The translations under genes and the position numbers were made by a program. Shown piece after piece: positions 31,862 to 42,827 of a stretch of 64,000 bases of DNA. Position 1 is the first letter of the stretch. Each line of letters begins with the position of its first letter. Where the stretch lies: assembly GCA_963924555.1 (NCBI GenBank), contig OZ004581.1, positions 4,030,001-4,094,000 of the forward strand, written 5' to 3'. This DNA comes from Crambe crambe (lineage: Eukaryota > Porifera > Demospongiae > Poecilosclerida > Crambeidae). The notes below the pieces were generated by a model. That model made no database searches. It saw only the letters and a program-made list of their open reading frames with translations, and was not told the origin of the DNA.

Positions 31862-34800
31862 GATTCCCTCCTTTGATGTCGGCAAGCTATGATGAATACG
31901 CTGAAGTGGTTGACGTACTACTGGGCAGTGGTGCCACATAAGTCAGTTTACACTACATAATATGGTCAATGTTAGCTAGTCGTTTTGCCTTTTTATAATA
32001 AATTGATGTCTGCACAAATAAGAATGGCATGAGAGTCATCAAAGAAACAAGACTCCTCTGCTGCCTTAACTGTCAATTAGAGGGCTTATTCAAACAATTA
32101 ATAGCATCATTATAATGCTAAGCCCCAAACCCCTCCTCTCTCCCTTAGCGTCATGGCAATTGATGAATTTTGAAGACAATAGAAGTCATAGAATGGGTGG
32201 TTGACACTGTTTTATGAAGCCCCATTATACATCGAATGTGTCACTGAAAATTAGGAGTGAAACCTGAAGGAAACTTGATAAGGAAATTCATAGAATATAC
32301 GAAGGCACGGCATGTTTCTTCGTTTTCGCCATGCCCTTGCATATCCTACAAAAAATACACTGTGTTTCCTTCAAGTTTTTCTTGGAAACACAGGGAATCT
32401 CATAGTGTGTGGAACTTTATGAACACAATTCAATTCTCTCCCTTGTAATAACCTTTAATAACTAATGGGGATACAATGATCACACAGGTATAATAACAGT
32501 CTAGTACACGTTCCATAATCCCTTTAGCTATATAGTTGCTGTGCACACATAGACTATATAGGTTCCAACATACGTATGGTCTATGGTGCACATCACTCTA
32601 CCAAGACTTAGCCATGACTCTGAAATATTAATAAAGGTGAGATGAGACAATATTGATTTTCCAAAGCTGCATAATACTACTTGGCAACTCGACCATGAGG
32701 TGCCACATATATTTTAGTGGAACTCATATCACTGTTGCAAAGCATATTCTGTTCAAGAGCTACTTTAACAGCTTCATTTTGCAGGGATTCACGATTCACA
32801 GGATCACACATTTCTGACGGGACAGAAAATGATCCCTTTCTGACCCCATTAACCTGCAAGATGATACCTAATGTTATCACACTCATCTATTTGCGTTCAC
32901 CTGATACTGTGATTATTATAACTGCTATAACTCTAAATTCTTAACCAAATTTCAAATTTCAGAACTAGCTCATAGAGTGGGTCATCAGCTCTCTGCTGGT
33001 ATTATAAACACTAAAAATTTGGTCGAGAACTGAGAAAGTTAGAACAGATAAATATAGCGAATGATCAAGGGACGACTTTAGTACTGATCCCTCACTTTCT
33101 TTGTTTGACACAATTCTATCAGCCTATACATTGATACATACCTGCAGTACCACAGTAGTTGACTCCTGCAATATCAGAGATTCCATCCAACTTGGCCATT
33201 TATCCTGGAAAACATTTCCCTTAATAATCAAAATAAAAGTTATCGAAATGACATGTTAAGCATTATGAATGTGCAGAACATGTTAAATAAAATAGCTTAT
33301 GCAAAAAAAATCTTAAATTTAAAAGAAACTTAATTCTAATTATTTACGTATGCATGTAATTTATTTACACTACTACTTACCAGAGGTTTTGATCTCTCAC
33401 TAACTCCTGCCAATGATTCCCAAAGTTCTGATGCAATGTGAGGAGCCATGGGTGCCAATAATATACATAAAACTTCCAGACTACAATGATACTCCAGACT
33501 TCCCGAAAGCTTCTTAAACTCTTTAAGATGATTACAACATATCATCAGTTGTGCTACAGCAACATTGTATGTATGAGACTCAAGCAGATGAGTTATCTGA
33601 AGGGAAAGAACACACAATAATAGATATATGGAAGAATTTCCAGTACAGCTTCCCTCTTAATGTTTCCCTGAGTACCTTACTGCTTCACTACCATCAAGGA
33701 GAACTTTCATCCTTCCCCATGCTTATAGTGCATTTGTTTGGACTGTACAGATTAGCAATTGTACTACATTTCCCACATTGACAATCCCTTACCAAAGATA
33801 TACACATGCTAGTTCTTTTCACTAATAGCAGGGTTCTGCCCACACTGGTTGACACTGGCCATTTTGGCCACCACTTGGCTATTTCGGCCACCACTTAGCT
33901 ATTTTTGGCCACCACTCATTATACTTAGCTGTAGTTGTACTACAAATTCAGTGATGGTTTTAATAATCCAATGGGACCCCTAAATGAACATAATCTTATA
34001 TGGCAAATAAATTTCGGCCACCACTCAAGAATCCTGGGCAGAACCCTGTAATAGTAAGACAGAGATTGGGGTCTGCCAACATAATGTAGTTCAGGCTATC
34101 TTAAGATGTATGAGCTAACCAGTCAGGGTCTCAAGGCTGGAAAAAAGATAGTCCCAGGAAAATTCCATTCCATCAATATCCCAGCTCCCCAAAAATAGGT
34201 GAATGATGAACAATGAACAAAAGTATTTCTGAAGGAAGGTTACTCACAAACAAGGGTCTCTATATCCTATAGGAGCTTGATGTAGGCATCATCTCTCCAT
34301 ATCATTTTTATCTTGTTATTGTTATAAATAGTGAGTCCACTACTGGGGAAGTAAAGAAGTTATGCAGTTTAATACCTGCTTGATAGTATTGTGTTGAAGA
34401 GAGATTAATCATTTCTTATCCTCATCACTGCACTCATTAGCTGAAGAAGACTGACAACACTAATGTGATCATGGCACAAAGTCCAAATCCTATTGAGCCA
34501 TTTGTGTACCCCCTTGATGGCACGGATATCCAACTGGATGTGCATATTGGGAGGAGCCTAAAATACACAAAATTGATATGTAGTGTTTAGAGAAGCAGTT
34601 TAACACTCAGTTTAGGTGGTACATACCTTAAAGAGCATAAATAATCTGACGATATCAGCACCATATTTCTCTCACATCATGGGGGTCCACTCCATTGTGC
34701 TTAGACTTGGACATCTTTTCCCAGCTCTCCTTTATGTCTTCACACGTTCCACTGAGATTAGCCTGCTCCTCCTTTGTGAGGTAACAACCACTGATTTCCT

Positions 34801-35070
34801 CCCTGTAGGTCTTACCTTCCACCATTCCCTGATATGTAACACTCAAGTAACTTTGACTGTTCATGCTTACTCTAACATGAGTTAATAATTTCTGGAATGG
34901 TTCTCTTGTCTTGAGCTTACCAATATTATAGAGAAAACGTGTGCATACAAGAGGTGGAGAATTGCTGCAAAAGTTGAAGCCATTGTTAAATTTATGAAAT
35001 GCTGCCATTCATTGATGCAGAGAAACACAATGAGGAACTATGATGCACAAGGATCACATTATTCCAGTGA
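31862..35070. repeat. Segmental duplication, copy A
   Basis: Direct-repeat partner of 60988-64000. Both begin at GATTCCCTCCTTTGATGTCG (an ankyrin-repeat codon run) and continue through non-coding sequence and the 3' half of LARS2, with small indels throughout. Copy A has lost ~170 bp of ankyrin sequence near 31910 and gained a MITE (33829-34048). Separation ~29 kb. Confidence 0.9.
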
Positions 35071-36735
35071 CATTTATGTAGGTAGATAAATTTCTGTTTT
35101 GGGTTATCTCTATGATTTTTTCATTTTGGACTATCGAAAGACATTACAATTGTGTTAATCTAGTGTTAAAACTAATTAAAAGCAAGCTACACATCTGAAA
35201 TTAAATTAATTGTTCATGAATTAGAAATATTCCCTAACTGCAATGATATATTCAAGTGAATTGAACTGAAATTAGTGTCATCATTATACCCCTTGTCTAG
35301 CTTGCTAAGGCTGCATTTGAAGCCTGTCTATTCTACAATATATATTTTTTTAATTACTTACTGGATACATACCATGTTCATTGCCTCCATTTTAGACATC
35401 CACTGGCGTCCACTTAAAGACGTCTTCAGTAAAAGGTCTGAAGATATGATGACATGCAAACATATATTAGTCAAAAGCTACTTGTTTATTTTGTGATAGG
35501 TGAATCATTCAGCCACTGCACTGTGACAAGACCATAAGAATGTAATGACCATTGTAAACAAATACAACTGCCATGCTCAGTAACCTTATCTTGTACATAC
35601 ATACATAGTGTGTTTTATTTATTAGCAGAAGGTGTGCAACGTGTGGGAGCAATTTTTCAGATAAGCACAGAAAGTGCTCAAGAGAGTAGTCACGTTTAGG
35701 AGCATGGAATACTACTCATTACCAATAATTATGTACATTGATTGTTCTGTTGGATTGATGTAACTCAAAAAGTACCAGGAGGAATCCACAAAGGTATTGA
35801 TAGTGTCAGTCTCTCTCCTTGCACAGCAATCAGCCCTACATACATACATAATAATGTGTAATCCATGAGATAATATCAGCATCGATTCATTATGAGAGCT
35901 GTACAGCAACATAGAACTCACTTTCCACACCTAGCAACCTGCCATTCTCTGGCTTAAGCTAGGGGAGAAGGACCACGATCACTCAACTCAACATCATTCG
36001 GTAATTCAACAGGAAGCTGATCCTCAGGCACTGAACGTACCTAAAACCAACAAGAAAAAAAAGTACACTCCTATAGGCTCGACCTACTGATATAAGCAAT
36101 TTGAGTGAGGAATTAAGTTACCAACAAGACAACCACCATTAAAGATAACCAGAAAAAATGAAGAAAAAATGAAAAGAAAATTCGTATTCTGTTTGGTAAG
36201 GCTATAGTTTGACCCTACTGCACAACATAAGTTAATAAACAAGTGAGGCCCTCCCATGGATGCGCACGTTAATATATCTTACCCCACATTTTTCACAGTA
36301 CATAATGGGTATGGGAGTTCCCAAGTAACGTTGCCGAGATATCAACCAATCACGTAGTCTGTATTGTGTCATGTGACCACAAACTCCAAGAGAAGATGAG
36401 TACTTTACTATGGCTGCACCACCTTCGTTGATAAAAAGTCCCAAGAACTGTAATTAAATACATACAGTATCCAAGATGAGGGCAGAGCTACACAAGTTAT
36501 TAGAGTATTGCATAATTGGGTACCTTATCAGAATTGCATGATGTTCCTTCACCATTTTCTCTCAAATGATTGACAATATAAATCATGCTCTTGAGCAAAG
36601 AGTAAGTCCTTGTCATCATGGCCTGGAACTCCCATGACAGCTTTTGGTACCATATCCACTAATGACGTAATCAGCAGCATAAGTTAGAATAGGTCTACCA
36701 GTGAGTGGGTGCACAGCTCTGAGGTTTATCGATAT
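32677..36735 (-). pseudogene. LARS2: Mitochondrial leucyl-tRNA synthetase pseudogene, copy A
   Basis: Class I LeuRS that would charge mitochondrial tRNA-Leu. Exons on the minus strand: 36735-36524 (AVHPLTGRPILTYAADYVIS), 36447-36283 ([17 protein letters not shown]), 36040-35922 (PEDQLPVELPNDVELS), 35835-~35749 ([20 protein letters not shown]), ~34955-34627 ([21 protein letters not shown]), ~34555-34430 (MHIQLDIRAIKGVHKWLNRI), ~33602-33381 (anticodon-binding: MAPHIASELWESL), ~33210-33141, and 32853-32677 (stop TAG). Damage: extra A in two A-runs of the first exon, a TAA for expected Gln in 36040-35922, a 2-nt insertion before RFLYNIGK, a lost splice donor before GMVEGK, a 2-nt loss after the KMSKS motif and a 1-nt loss near 34450. 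The family Trp in RQRYWG is Leu here. HIGH-motif exons are absent. Introns are kept, so it is an unprocessed copy. Confidence 0.85.
33829..34048. mobile_element. MITE, CAGGGTTCTGCCCA family, copy 2
   Basis: 220 bp with ends CAGGGTTCTGCCCA and TGGGCAGAACCCTG, flanked by TAATAG on both sides (33823-33828 and 34049-34054). The paralogous site in copy B (~63055-63062) reads CACTAATAGTAAGAC with a single TAATAG and no insert. That is a pre-insertion site, so the MITE landed after the block was duplicated. Confidence 0.92.
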
Positions 36736-37295
36736 CTGCAAATGAAATAAACTGTACACCAGAATAGTTTGAGTACCAGGATTGACCAAAAATAGTAACA
36801 CCAAAATCAGCACACGTAAGTAAGACTTGCCTTTCTTCTCTTCTCATTTCCTGCTAGAGGAAATAGAATTTTGTCTGAAAGTTTCACTTAAAAACTCCTC
36901 CACATTATTTTATATAAGAAAGCTTACTAACTATAGAGTACTCTCACAGTTCATAAATAAATTACTGACACATGTACATGTGATTTTTCTCTTCCTCAGA
37001 TTGAAACAGTAGTATTTAGTTCCAGTGCAATAACTGGTCTCTGTGTAGTTAACCTAGTGACCTTCATGGATGTGTTTTTTAGCAAAATCTCATTAGGAGT
37101 GTACCATTGACTATTTATACTTATAGAAGTGTGAATGGTCCATCAAAAATCTTGCTCTAGGCAATATTTTCTCACTACAAATTTAAGGGTGACGCCCATA
37201 ATGCGATTAGCTACTTGTATTGGCTATTATTATTATTATAACAATTATCAACCGCCATATATGAACAGTCCTGTTGGACACTGCAGAGGACAGCC
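36736..37295. other. No gene; possible LARS2 upstream intron
   Basis: No exon encoding the LeuRS N-terminus or HIGH motif was found here or further upstream, so the LARS2 copy is 5'-truncated, apparently at or before the foldback element at 37296. Confidence 0.45.
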
Positions 37296-38040
37296 TGGAT
37301 ATTAATAAAATAAAATTCCACGATGGAAAGATAGGGCAAACGTGCACTAATTAAATATGAACCACGAAGGATCAATGGAATAATACCGTGCAAAGAATCC
37401 ACCACAAAAGAAACGTCCGAAGATCACTTAACATCGGGCAATCTCATTGATAATCGGATACCCCCTAGTAGAAATCACACAGTACACGATACCAACTAAG
37501 CCTACAGACTAACCGGTAGCCCCTAAGCTGCTACTACAATCATTCAACAATTCAACTTCAGCAACTTGATATTCGGACTGCGAACGATCCATTGACTCTT
37601 CCTAGCCATCTTCCTAGCCATTATAAAGCATTAGAAGTAAGTTCTGGAGCAAACATATTTAGCCTAAGCTAAGGTTTTGGCCGCGGCCAAAACCTTACCA
37701 ATCTTAGAATAAAAGTATGCAAGCTAGATCCTTCTAAATATTTGGATGTACCATTTTGCAACTAAAAGATGCTAAAATACTTGTACTTACTTCCAAAGCT
37801 TTGTAATGGCCAGGAAGAGTCGATGGATCACTTGCAGTCCGAATATCAAGTTGCTGACGTGTTCATTTTAAATTCTATTAGCTCCGCCCAGTTTGCAACT
37901 GGGAAGTTGAATCGTTGAACGATTGTAGTAGCAGCTTGGGGCTACCAGTTAGTCTGTAGGTTTAGTTGGTATCTTGTACTAGGGAGTATCCGATCACCTG
38001 ATGTTAAAACCATCGTGGAATTTTATTTTATTAATGTCCA
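37296..38040. mobile_element. Foldback element with central 26-bp palindrome
   Basis: Outer ends TGGATATTAATAAAATAAAA and its complement (ending TTAATGTCCA at 38040) start two long inverted arms. They meet at a perfect palindrome at 37671-37696 (AAGGTTTTGGCCG/CGGCCAAAACCTT). Shared arm blocks include GATACCAACTAA, CCTACAGACTAAC, GGTAGCCCC, GCTGCTACTACAATC, CAACTTGATATTCGGACTGC and CTCTTCCT. The arms differ by ~110-bp and ~45-bp indels. Non-coding. Confidence 0.85.
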
Positions 38041-38094
38041 GTGAGGCAATCGCTGTGGCTATTGTTCCGGTAGAAAAAAAATCTGAAAGAAGAA

Positions 38095-38112
38095 GCCGGG
38101 ATTCGAACCCAT
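38095..38112 (-). other. tRNA-like T-arm / Pol III B-box
   Basis: The minus strand reads GGGTTCGAATCCCGGC, a consensus T-arm and B-box. The sequence upstream on that strand is interrupted by transposon P at 38115. Matching tRNA 5'-half sequence occurs at 41436-41490 on the same strand, so this may be one tRNA gene or tRNA-derived SINE split by nested insertions. Confidence 0.5.
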
Positions 38113-38502
38113 GACCGGTGTCATAAAGTTTTGGGGACTCCGTAGTTCTAGGGACCCCCCGTCCCTAAATCTACCGTAGATATGGGGACCCCTTCATAGA
38201 TATAGGGACCCCCAGTCCTCGCGCAAAGTGAGGGAGAGTGAAATAGTTCAAGCTGCCCATCTGTAGCTAGTACTTATTTTATCATCATGTACTGTTTTAG
38301 GGTTGGGGAAGTGGGCTATTCAGTTTGAGGCTGTCATCCATATGGACCACAGTTTTGGCCCTCCAATAGTTTAATATTAAAATACAAAATTACATTATCC
38401 TAGCTTGCATTAATTTTTATCCATATTAATTTTTAATCACTACTACAACTACTACTATTATATTGTTTAGTTTCATAATGCTTATTTTATTTTAATGATA
38501 AT

Positions 38503-38515
38503 GATAATAATAATG

Positions 38516-38580
<65 letters not shown>
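38503..38580. repeat. (AAT)n microsatellite
   Basis: About 60 bp of pure AAT units preceded by imperfect AATGAT units. Confidence 0.92.
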
Positions 38581-38581
<1 letters not shown>

Positions 38582-38954
38582 GGTCAGATTCCTCTACCAC
38601 ACTTTCAGCAAAAATCCAACAGATTTAACGACCTCCAATAGCTAATATATCTGTAGATTCAATGATAAAATATCTGTAGCTACTGGCATCCACTAAAAAT
38701 TTGACACCACAGCACACAAAAACAATTATTATTGTACATTCAATAATGGAGTGGGTCCCCATATTACAGAAGGACCTATCTATATATATCCACATCAGCA
38801 TAGATTTGGGATGGGATGCCATCCTGATTAGGAGATTGTAGCTCTGTATGCGAATAGTCTCATGTACATATAGCCAAGAAAATGGCTGCTGAAAATCTTA
38901 TCTGTAAATCTAAACTCATCCCTAAATCTATATGCTGAGTCATCTCCAAATATC

Positions 38955-39355
38955 TGGGGCCCCATCCCCAAATGTATGAATCTATTATAGCTAGCTAAGT
39001 AACTACAGTACCCTATCTGTAGCTATGGGGACCCCATCCCCAAATGTAACTCATCCAGATATACCGTATAGGTAGCTACCATTTCTCCATCTGTAGATAT
39101 GGGGACCCCATCCCCAAATGTATGCTTATCAAAAAAGATACCTCATCCAGATATACCGTAGGTACCATTCTCCATCTGTAGATATGGGGACCCCATCCCC
39201 AAATGTATGTTTATCAATAAAGATACCTCATCCAGATATACCGTAGGTACCATTCTCCATCTGTAGATATGGGGACCCCATCCCCAAATGTATGTTTATC
39301 AATAAAGATACCTCATCCTTCTCCATCTGTAGATATGGGGACCCCATCCCCAAAT
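38955..39355. repeat. Minisatellite, ~85-bp unit
   Basis: The block GGGGACCCCATCCCCAAATG starts at 39027, 39101, 39186, 39271 and 39337, giving spacings of 74, 85, 85 and 66. A related unit starts near 38958. Full units also share ATACCTCATCCAGATATACC and CCATCTGTAGATAT. Confidence 0.88.
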
Positions 39356-39917
39356 TCATCCACAAATCTTCATAGATAATTATAGGAACCTTTTTAGATG
39401 GTCTACTTCACTTGTATCATCTTTCTCCTACTCACGAGATGGTCTCTCATCTGCAACCTGCTCCTTCGTAATGCTGGCCAAGGATTGCTTGTTTGAAAAT
39501 CTCTGTTTACCTCTCTGTCTCAGTTTGTGACAGTGATGCACCCTCAGACATCTTGCCCCAAATTGAAACAGCTATAGCCTATTATTGTGGTTTATATTAC
39601 GTAGCTATACCTACAAGCATGCTATAATTATGAATATAAAGGGGAACAGCTTAGTTCCCAGACTGATTTTTTCTCGAGCTTGCTATTAGCAATACTATTG
39701 CTACTCGGCCAGATCTGGCTACTTTGGCTGGGGTCCCCATATCTACGCAGGGGTCCCCATATCTACCGTAGATATGGGGATGGAGGTTCCCATATCTACG
39801 TAGATTTAGGGATGGGGATCCCCATATCTACGTCGATGTGGGGACGGGGATCCCCATATCTACGTAGATTTGGGGACGGGGGTCCCTGAAATAGGGGGTC
39901 CCCAAAACATTATGACA

Positions 39918-41434
39918 CCGGTGTCACGGTTTATTCTGTCGCTGTGAAATTTTGTCGCGGCGACAAAATTTCACTGAAAATTGTGTCGCTCGACCGGGAG
40001 ATTTCGTCGCTCTCGACCTCGCGTCTTAGCTCGTTCTATTTTCAAGTACAATAGCTAGCTGCATGCACATTGACAAGTGCAAACATATCTGTAGTTTTAA
40101 TCTCTGACTTGATCGAATTTGCGACCCCCCCCCCCCCCCCCGGCCCCGGCCTCCCAGCCAACCGCGCGCGCTAATCTAGCACTCGTTGCATGCGCATATG
40201 TGCATATGCATGCATATGCAGCGACAACTGCATGCAGAAACAGAAAAGTTACAATGACAGTGGAGTATTTGCAATTGCCTTTTCGGTACATTTTGCTCTG
40301 GGGAATGCTGATGAAATAGAGCACATCATATTCGAAAGATCACAAATGCGAAATCATTTACGCAAGTGCTTACATCATAAAAAAATTGAGCCTTTTCCTC
40401 ATAAACGAGTTTCAAGTATTCCAAGAGATCAGGCAGCCAGAGCTAGCTTTCCATTCTGGCAGATTCTTCTTTGTTGCTTGTGCTTAAAGCCCTGTGAATT
40501 ACATGAGTGCAGCTACTGTGGCAACACTTGCCATTATCATTGTGGGAACTTGAAACAATTAAATGAGGACAAATGGGTATAGTTAACAAATTAACCCTTG
40601 TAGCTGGCTGTATATAATTTATATGTATAGTCTATTGCATACATTATTTTGAACAACTATAAGGTCAACACCAATGGGTGGGGTGTAGCCCAGTATAATT
40701 ATTCCCATTTGCATAGCAATTAGCTAATAGCTTACTGAGTCCCACATATCTAGCAGCATTCATTGGTAATAATTTTGCAGCTTCTCTGTTTACTATAATA
40801 TAATAGCTATAGCTATATACCCCAGTTAGCTAGCTAGCTACCTGCACTAAGGTAATTCAGGGTAGCTGATTTGGAAATTTTGGGGAAAAATAATGGTTCT
40901 TATTTCTGACTTGGAGCAGATAGCTAGAACATGCTATAAAATGCAAGTCAAATGTTTTCTCTATAGCTAACAAGCAGTGACTATTGTGGATAATTAAATT
41001 TTGTGATAGCTAGCTAGTATATAGAATAAAGTCACTCAAAAATTGGTAGGTTGGGGTAATTCCAAATGATTGTTGTGGCCACACGAAGCATAAAGCTGCC
41101 TAGCCTCATATCATACAACCTTGCTTTTCACTGACAATCTCCAGTAGCTAAGTTTCAAAATTATTTAGAGCTAGCTCCCAATGCACGAAAAGTTTGACCT
41201 TCATTGGCTTCAATAGTTGTTGCAAAGATAGAGCAAGAAATTTGTGTCCTCTTCCTTTCAAATAGACAGAATTACCCTGTATTGTGTGGTTCTGTAATCT
41301 CGCACAATGGTACTGAAGAGCGACACTATCTCACAGGAACGACGAAATCTCCCGGTAAATTCGGCGACACAATTTTCAGTGAAATTTTGTCGCCGCGATA
41401 AAATTTCACAGCGACAGAATAAACCGTGACACAG
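39918..41434. mobile_element. TIR element Q (GTCGCGGCGAC family), copy 1
   Basis: Inverted ends: CCGGTGTCACGGTTTATTCT, then palindrome GAAATTTTGTCGCGGCGACA..., then CACTGAAAATTGTGTCGC and GGGAGATTTCGTCG. The complementary order runs from ~41330 to 41434. It shares the GACACCGGTGTC palindrome (39914-39925) with element P, so the two are abutted. The interior has a C run (40125-40141) and a 130-codon ORF at 40190-40582 in frame with a Cys/His cluster (CLCLKPCELHECSYCGNTCH). Non-autonomous. Confidence 0.78.
40190..40582 (+). CDS. Unassigned ORF with PHD/FYVE-like Cys-His cluster
   Basis: The C-terminal ~35 residues contain CLCLKPCELHECSYCGNTCH followed by YHCGNLK, spaced like the first half of a cross-brace zinc finger. 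Upstream residues overlap low-complexity CA/GCAT repeats and are probably not coding. It may be the first exon of a gene captured by element Q, or a remnant of the parental element. No ATG was assigned with confidence. Confidence 0.3.
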   Translation: MRICAYACICSDNCMQKQKSYNDSGVFAIAFSVHFALGNADEIEHIIFERSQMRNHLRKCLHHKKIEPFPHKRVSSIPRDQAARASFPFWQILLCCLCLKPCELHECSYCGNTCHYHCGNLKQLNEDKWV

Positions 41435-41435
41435 G

Positions 41436-41490
41436 CCGGCCAGACGTACCAAAGCGCACAGCATTAACCGATGTGCTACGGTGCCAACGC
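41436..41490 (-). other. tRNA-like 5' half / Pol III A-box
   Basis: The minus strand reads GGCACCGTAGCACATCGGTT then AATGCTGTGCGC, matching the layout acceptor, T8-A9, D-arm with GGTTA loop. The acceptor strand pairs with five of seven bases beside the T-arm at 38095. Probably the other half of the split tRNA-like sequence. Confidence 0.4.
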
Positions 41491-41636
41491 TGTGAAAATG
41501 ATATTTATACTTGTCTTCTAGCCTCAAACTTCTTTGGTTGCCTTAGGGAGCCCTTTGGGTCTGCACTGCAAGCTGAGAGAGTGTTGCCTAGCCTTGAAGT
41601 CACAACAGTGGGTGAATGGTACATAGGCCAGCGAAG

Positions 41637-42827
41637 CCGGTATCACGAAATTTTGTCGCGGCGACAAAATTTCACTGAAAATTGACAATTCACCGGGAGA
41701 TTTCGTCGCTGTTAATGGACTCAATAGAATTAATGGCTGTCACGAACCAGTCCAAAGTTATTTGACAAGGCATTCACGGGGTCTGGTTGGCTGATGTAGA
41801 ACAACTCTCTAGAGTTGGACTTGTTTGCATCATATATTTGCATGAGCTAAGATGCGCGACACTATCTCACAGGAGGAAGACCCTGAGGAGAATATCCATA
41901 TTGAAACCCAGGAAGAGAAATGGAACTCTATATAGTCAGGAGAATGGAGAATAGAAGAAATTCATTGAATCATGTTCTCTGGATAAAATCGGGTGTGGAA
42001 CTGCATCATGGATAACCTCACTCCCAGACAGCTGTCTTTCATATTATGGGCATTCCTCAGACACACTACCAACCCCTCTCAATCTGAGACATTGGAAAAA
42101 GTACTCTCGCGAGCAAAGGGTCGGCCCACGAGACTAGGAAAATTCAGGACTCCAAGTTTGCCATCTGTAACTCATAGAATGTTTACCTGGCGATTTATAG
42201 TGTGATCCACTGTCTGGTGAAAGCTGCTTTGCCTTTCATATCTGCTGATAAAAAACTTTACACTGATTTACCGGCCCTGTGATAATCCATTTATTGCATA
42301 TGACTCCTGATGCCTTGACAATGCTCACCAAGGATAAAGAAATCTACCAATGGCAGGCTCTTGGCCATACTTCCAAAAGAGTATTCCCTGGCCACACTAA
42401 GAAAGAAGTAAATTATACATTGGACAAAGTTGGCTAGATTGCAATTGCTCCATTTTCAGAGCCAGGACAGAAATGTCCTGGAATTCCCTTAAACACATTT
42501 TCCCTTCCAAACACCAACAGCATAGCTACTACAGTCACTGGCTTCTCTGTTCATGCACTATAATATAATAGCTACAGTCACTAAGTAAGGTAATTCAGTT
42601 GGAAATTTCGGGGGGAAAATAATGGTTCTTATTTCTGAATGGGAGCAGGTAGCTATAAAGCGTATAACAAGAAGTGACTAGCGGAAAAATAGAAACTCGA
42701 AAATTGGGGTAATTCCGAATGATTGTTGTGGAAAAACGAAGCATAAAACCCCGGTTAGTGACAATTTTCAGTGAAATTTTGTCGCCGCGACAAAATTTCA
42801 CAGCGACAGAATAAATAGCAACACCGA
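41637..42827. mobile_element. TIR element Q family, copy 2
   Basis: Starts CCGGTATCACGAAATTTTGTC with the palindrome GTCGCGGCGAC and ends with the complement through AGCAACACCG. The interior near the right end (GGTAATTCAGTTGGAAATTTC, AATGGTTCTTATTTCTGA) is shared with copies 1 and 3. No transposase gene. Confidence 0.75.

Larger units (their letters stand above)
38115..39921. mobile_element. TIR element P with GGGGACCCC-rich ends
   Basis: Ends CCGGTGTCATAAAGTTTTGG and CCAAAACATTATGACACCGG are an inverted pair. Arms (38115-~38225 and ~39730-39921) contain repeated TAGATATGGGGACCCC-like units. The interior carries the (AAT)n tract and an ~85-bp minisatellite. No transposase; non-autonomous. 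Confidence 0.75.

Noticed and set aside
32257-32448. 63-codon ORF present in both duplication copies
   Set aside because: Conserved only because the block is duplicated; no domain, and it spans a small hairpin (CACTGTGTTTCC/GGAAACACAG).
38095-38112. Intact tRNA gene
   Set aside because: Only the T-arm is present here; acceptor, D-arm and anticodon arm are not adjacent.
38955-39355. CRISPR-like array
   Set aside because: Units are contiguous ~85-bp tandem repeats without unique spacers, in a eukaryotic context.
39680-39889. 69-codon ORF with repeated GDGGSHIYVDLG-like units
   Set aside because: It is translation of the GGGGATCCCCATATCTAC repeats of element P, not a protein gene.
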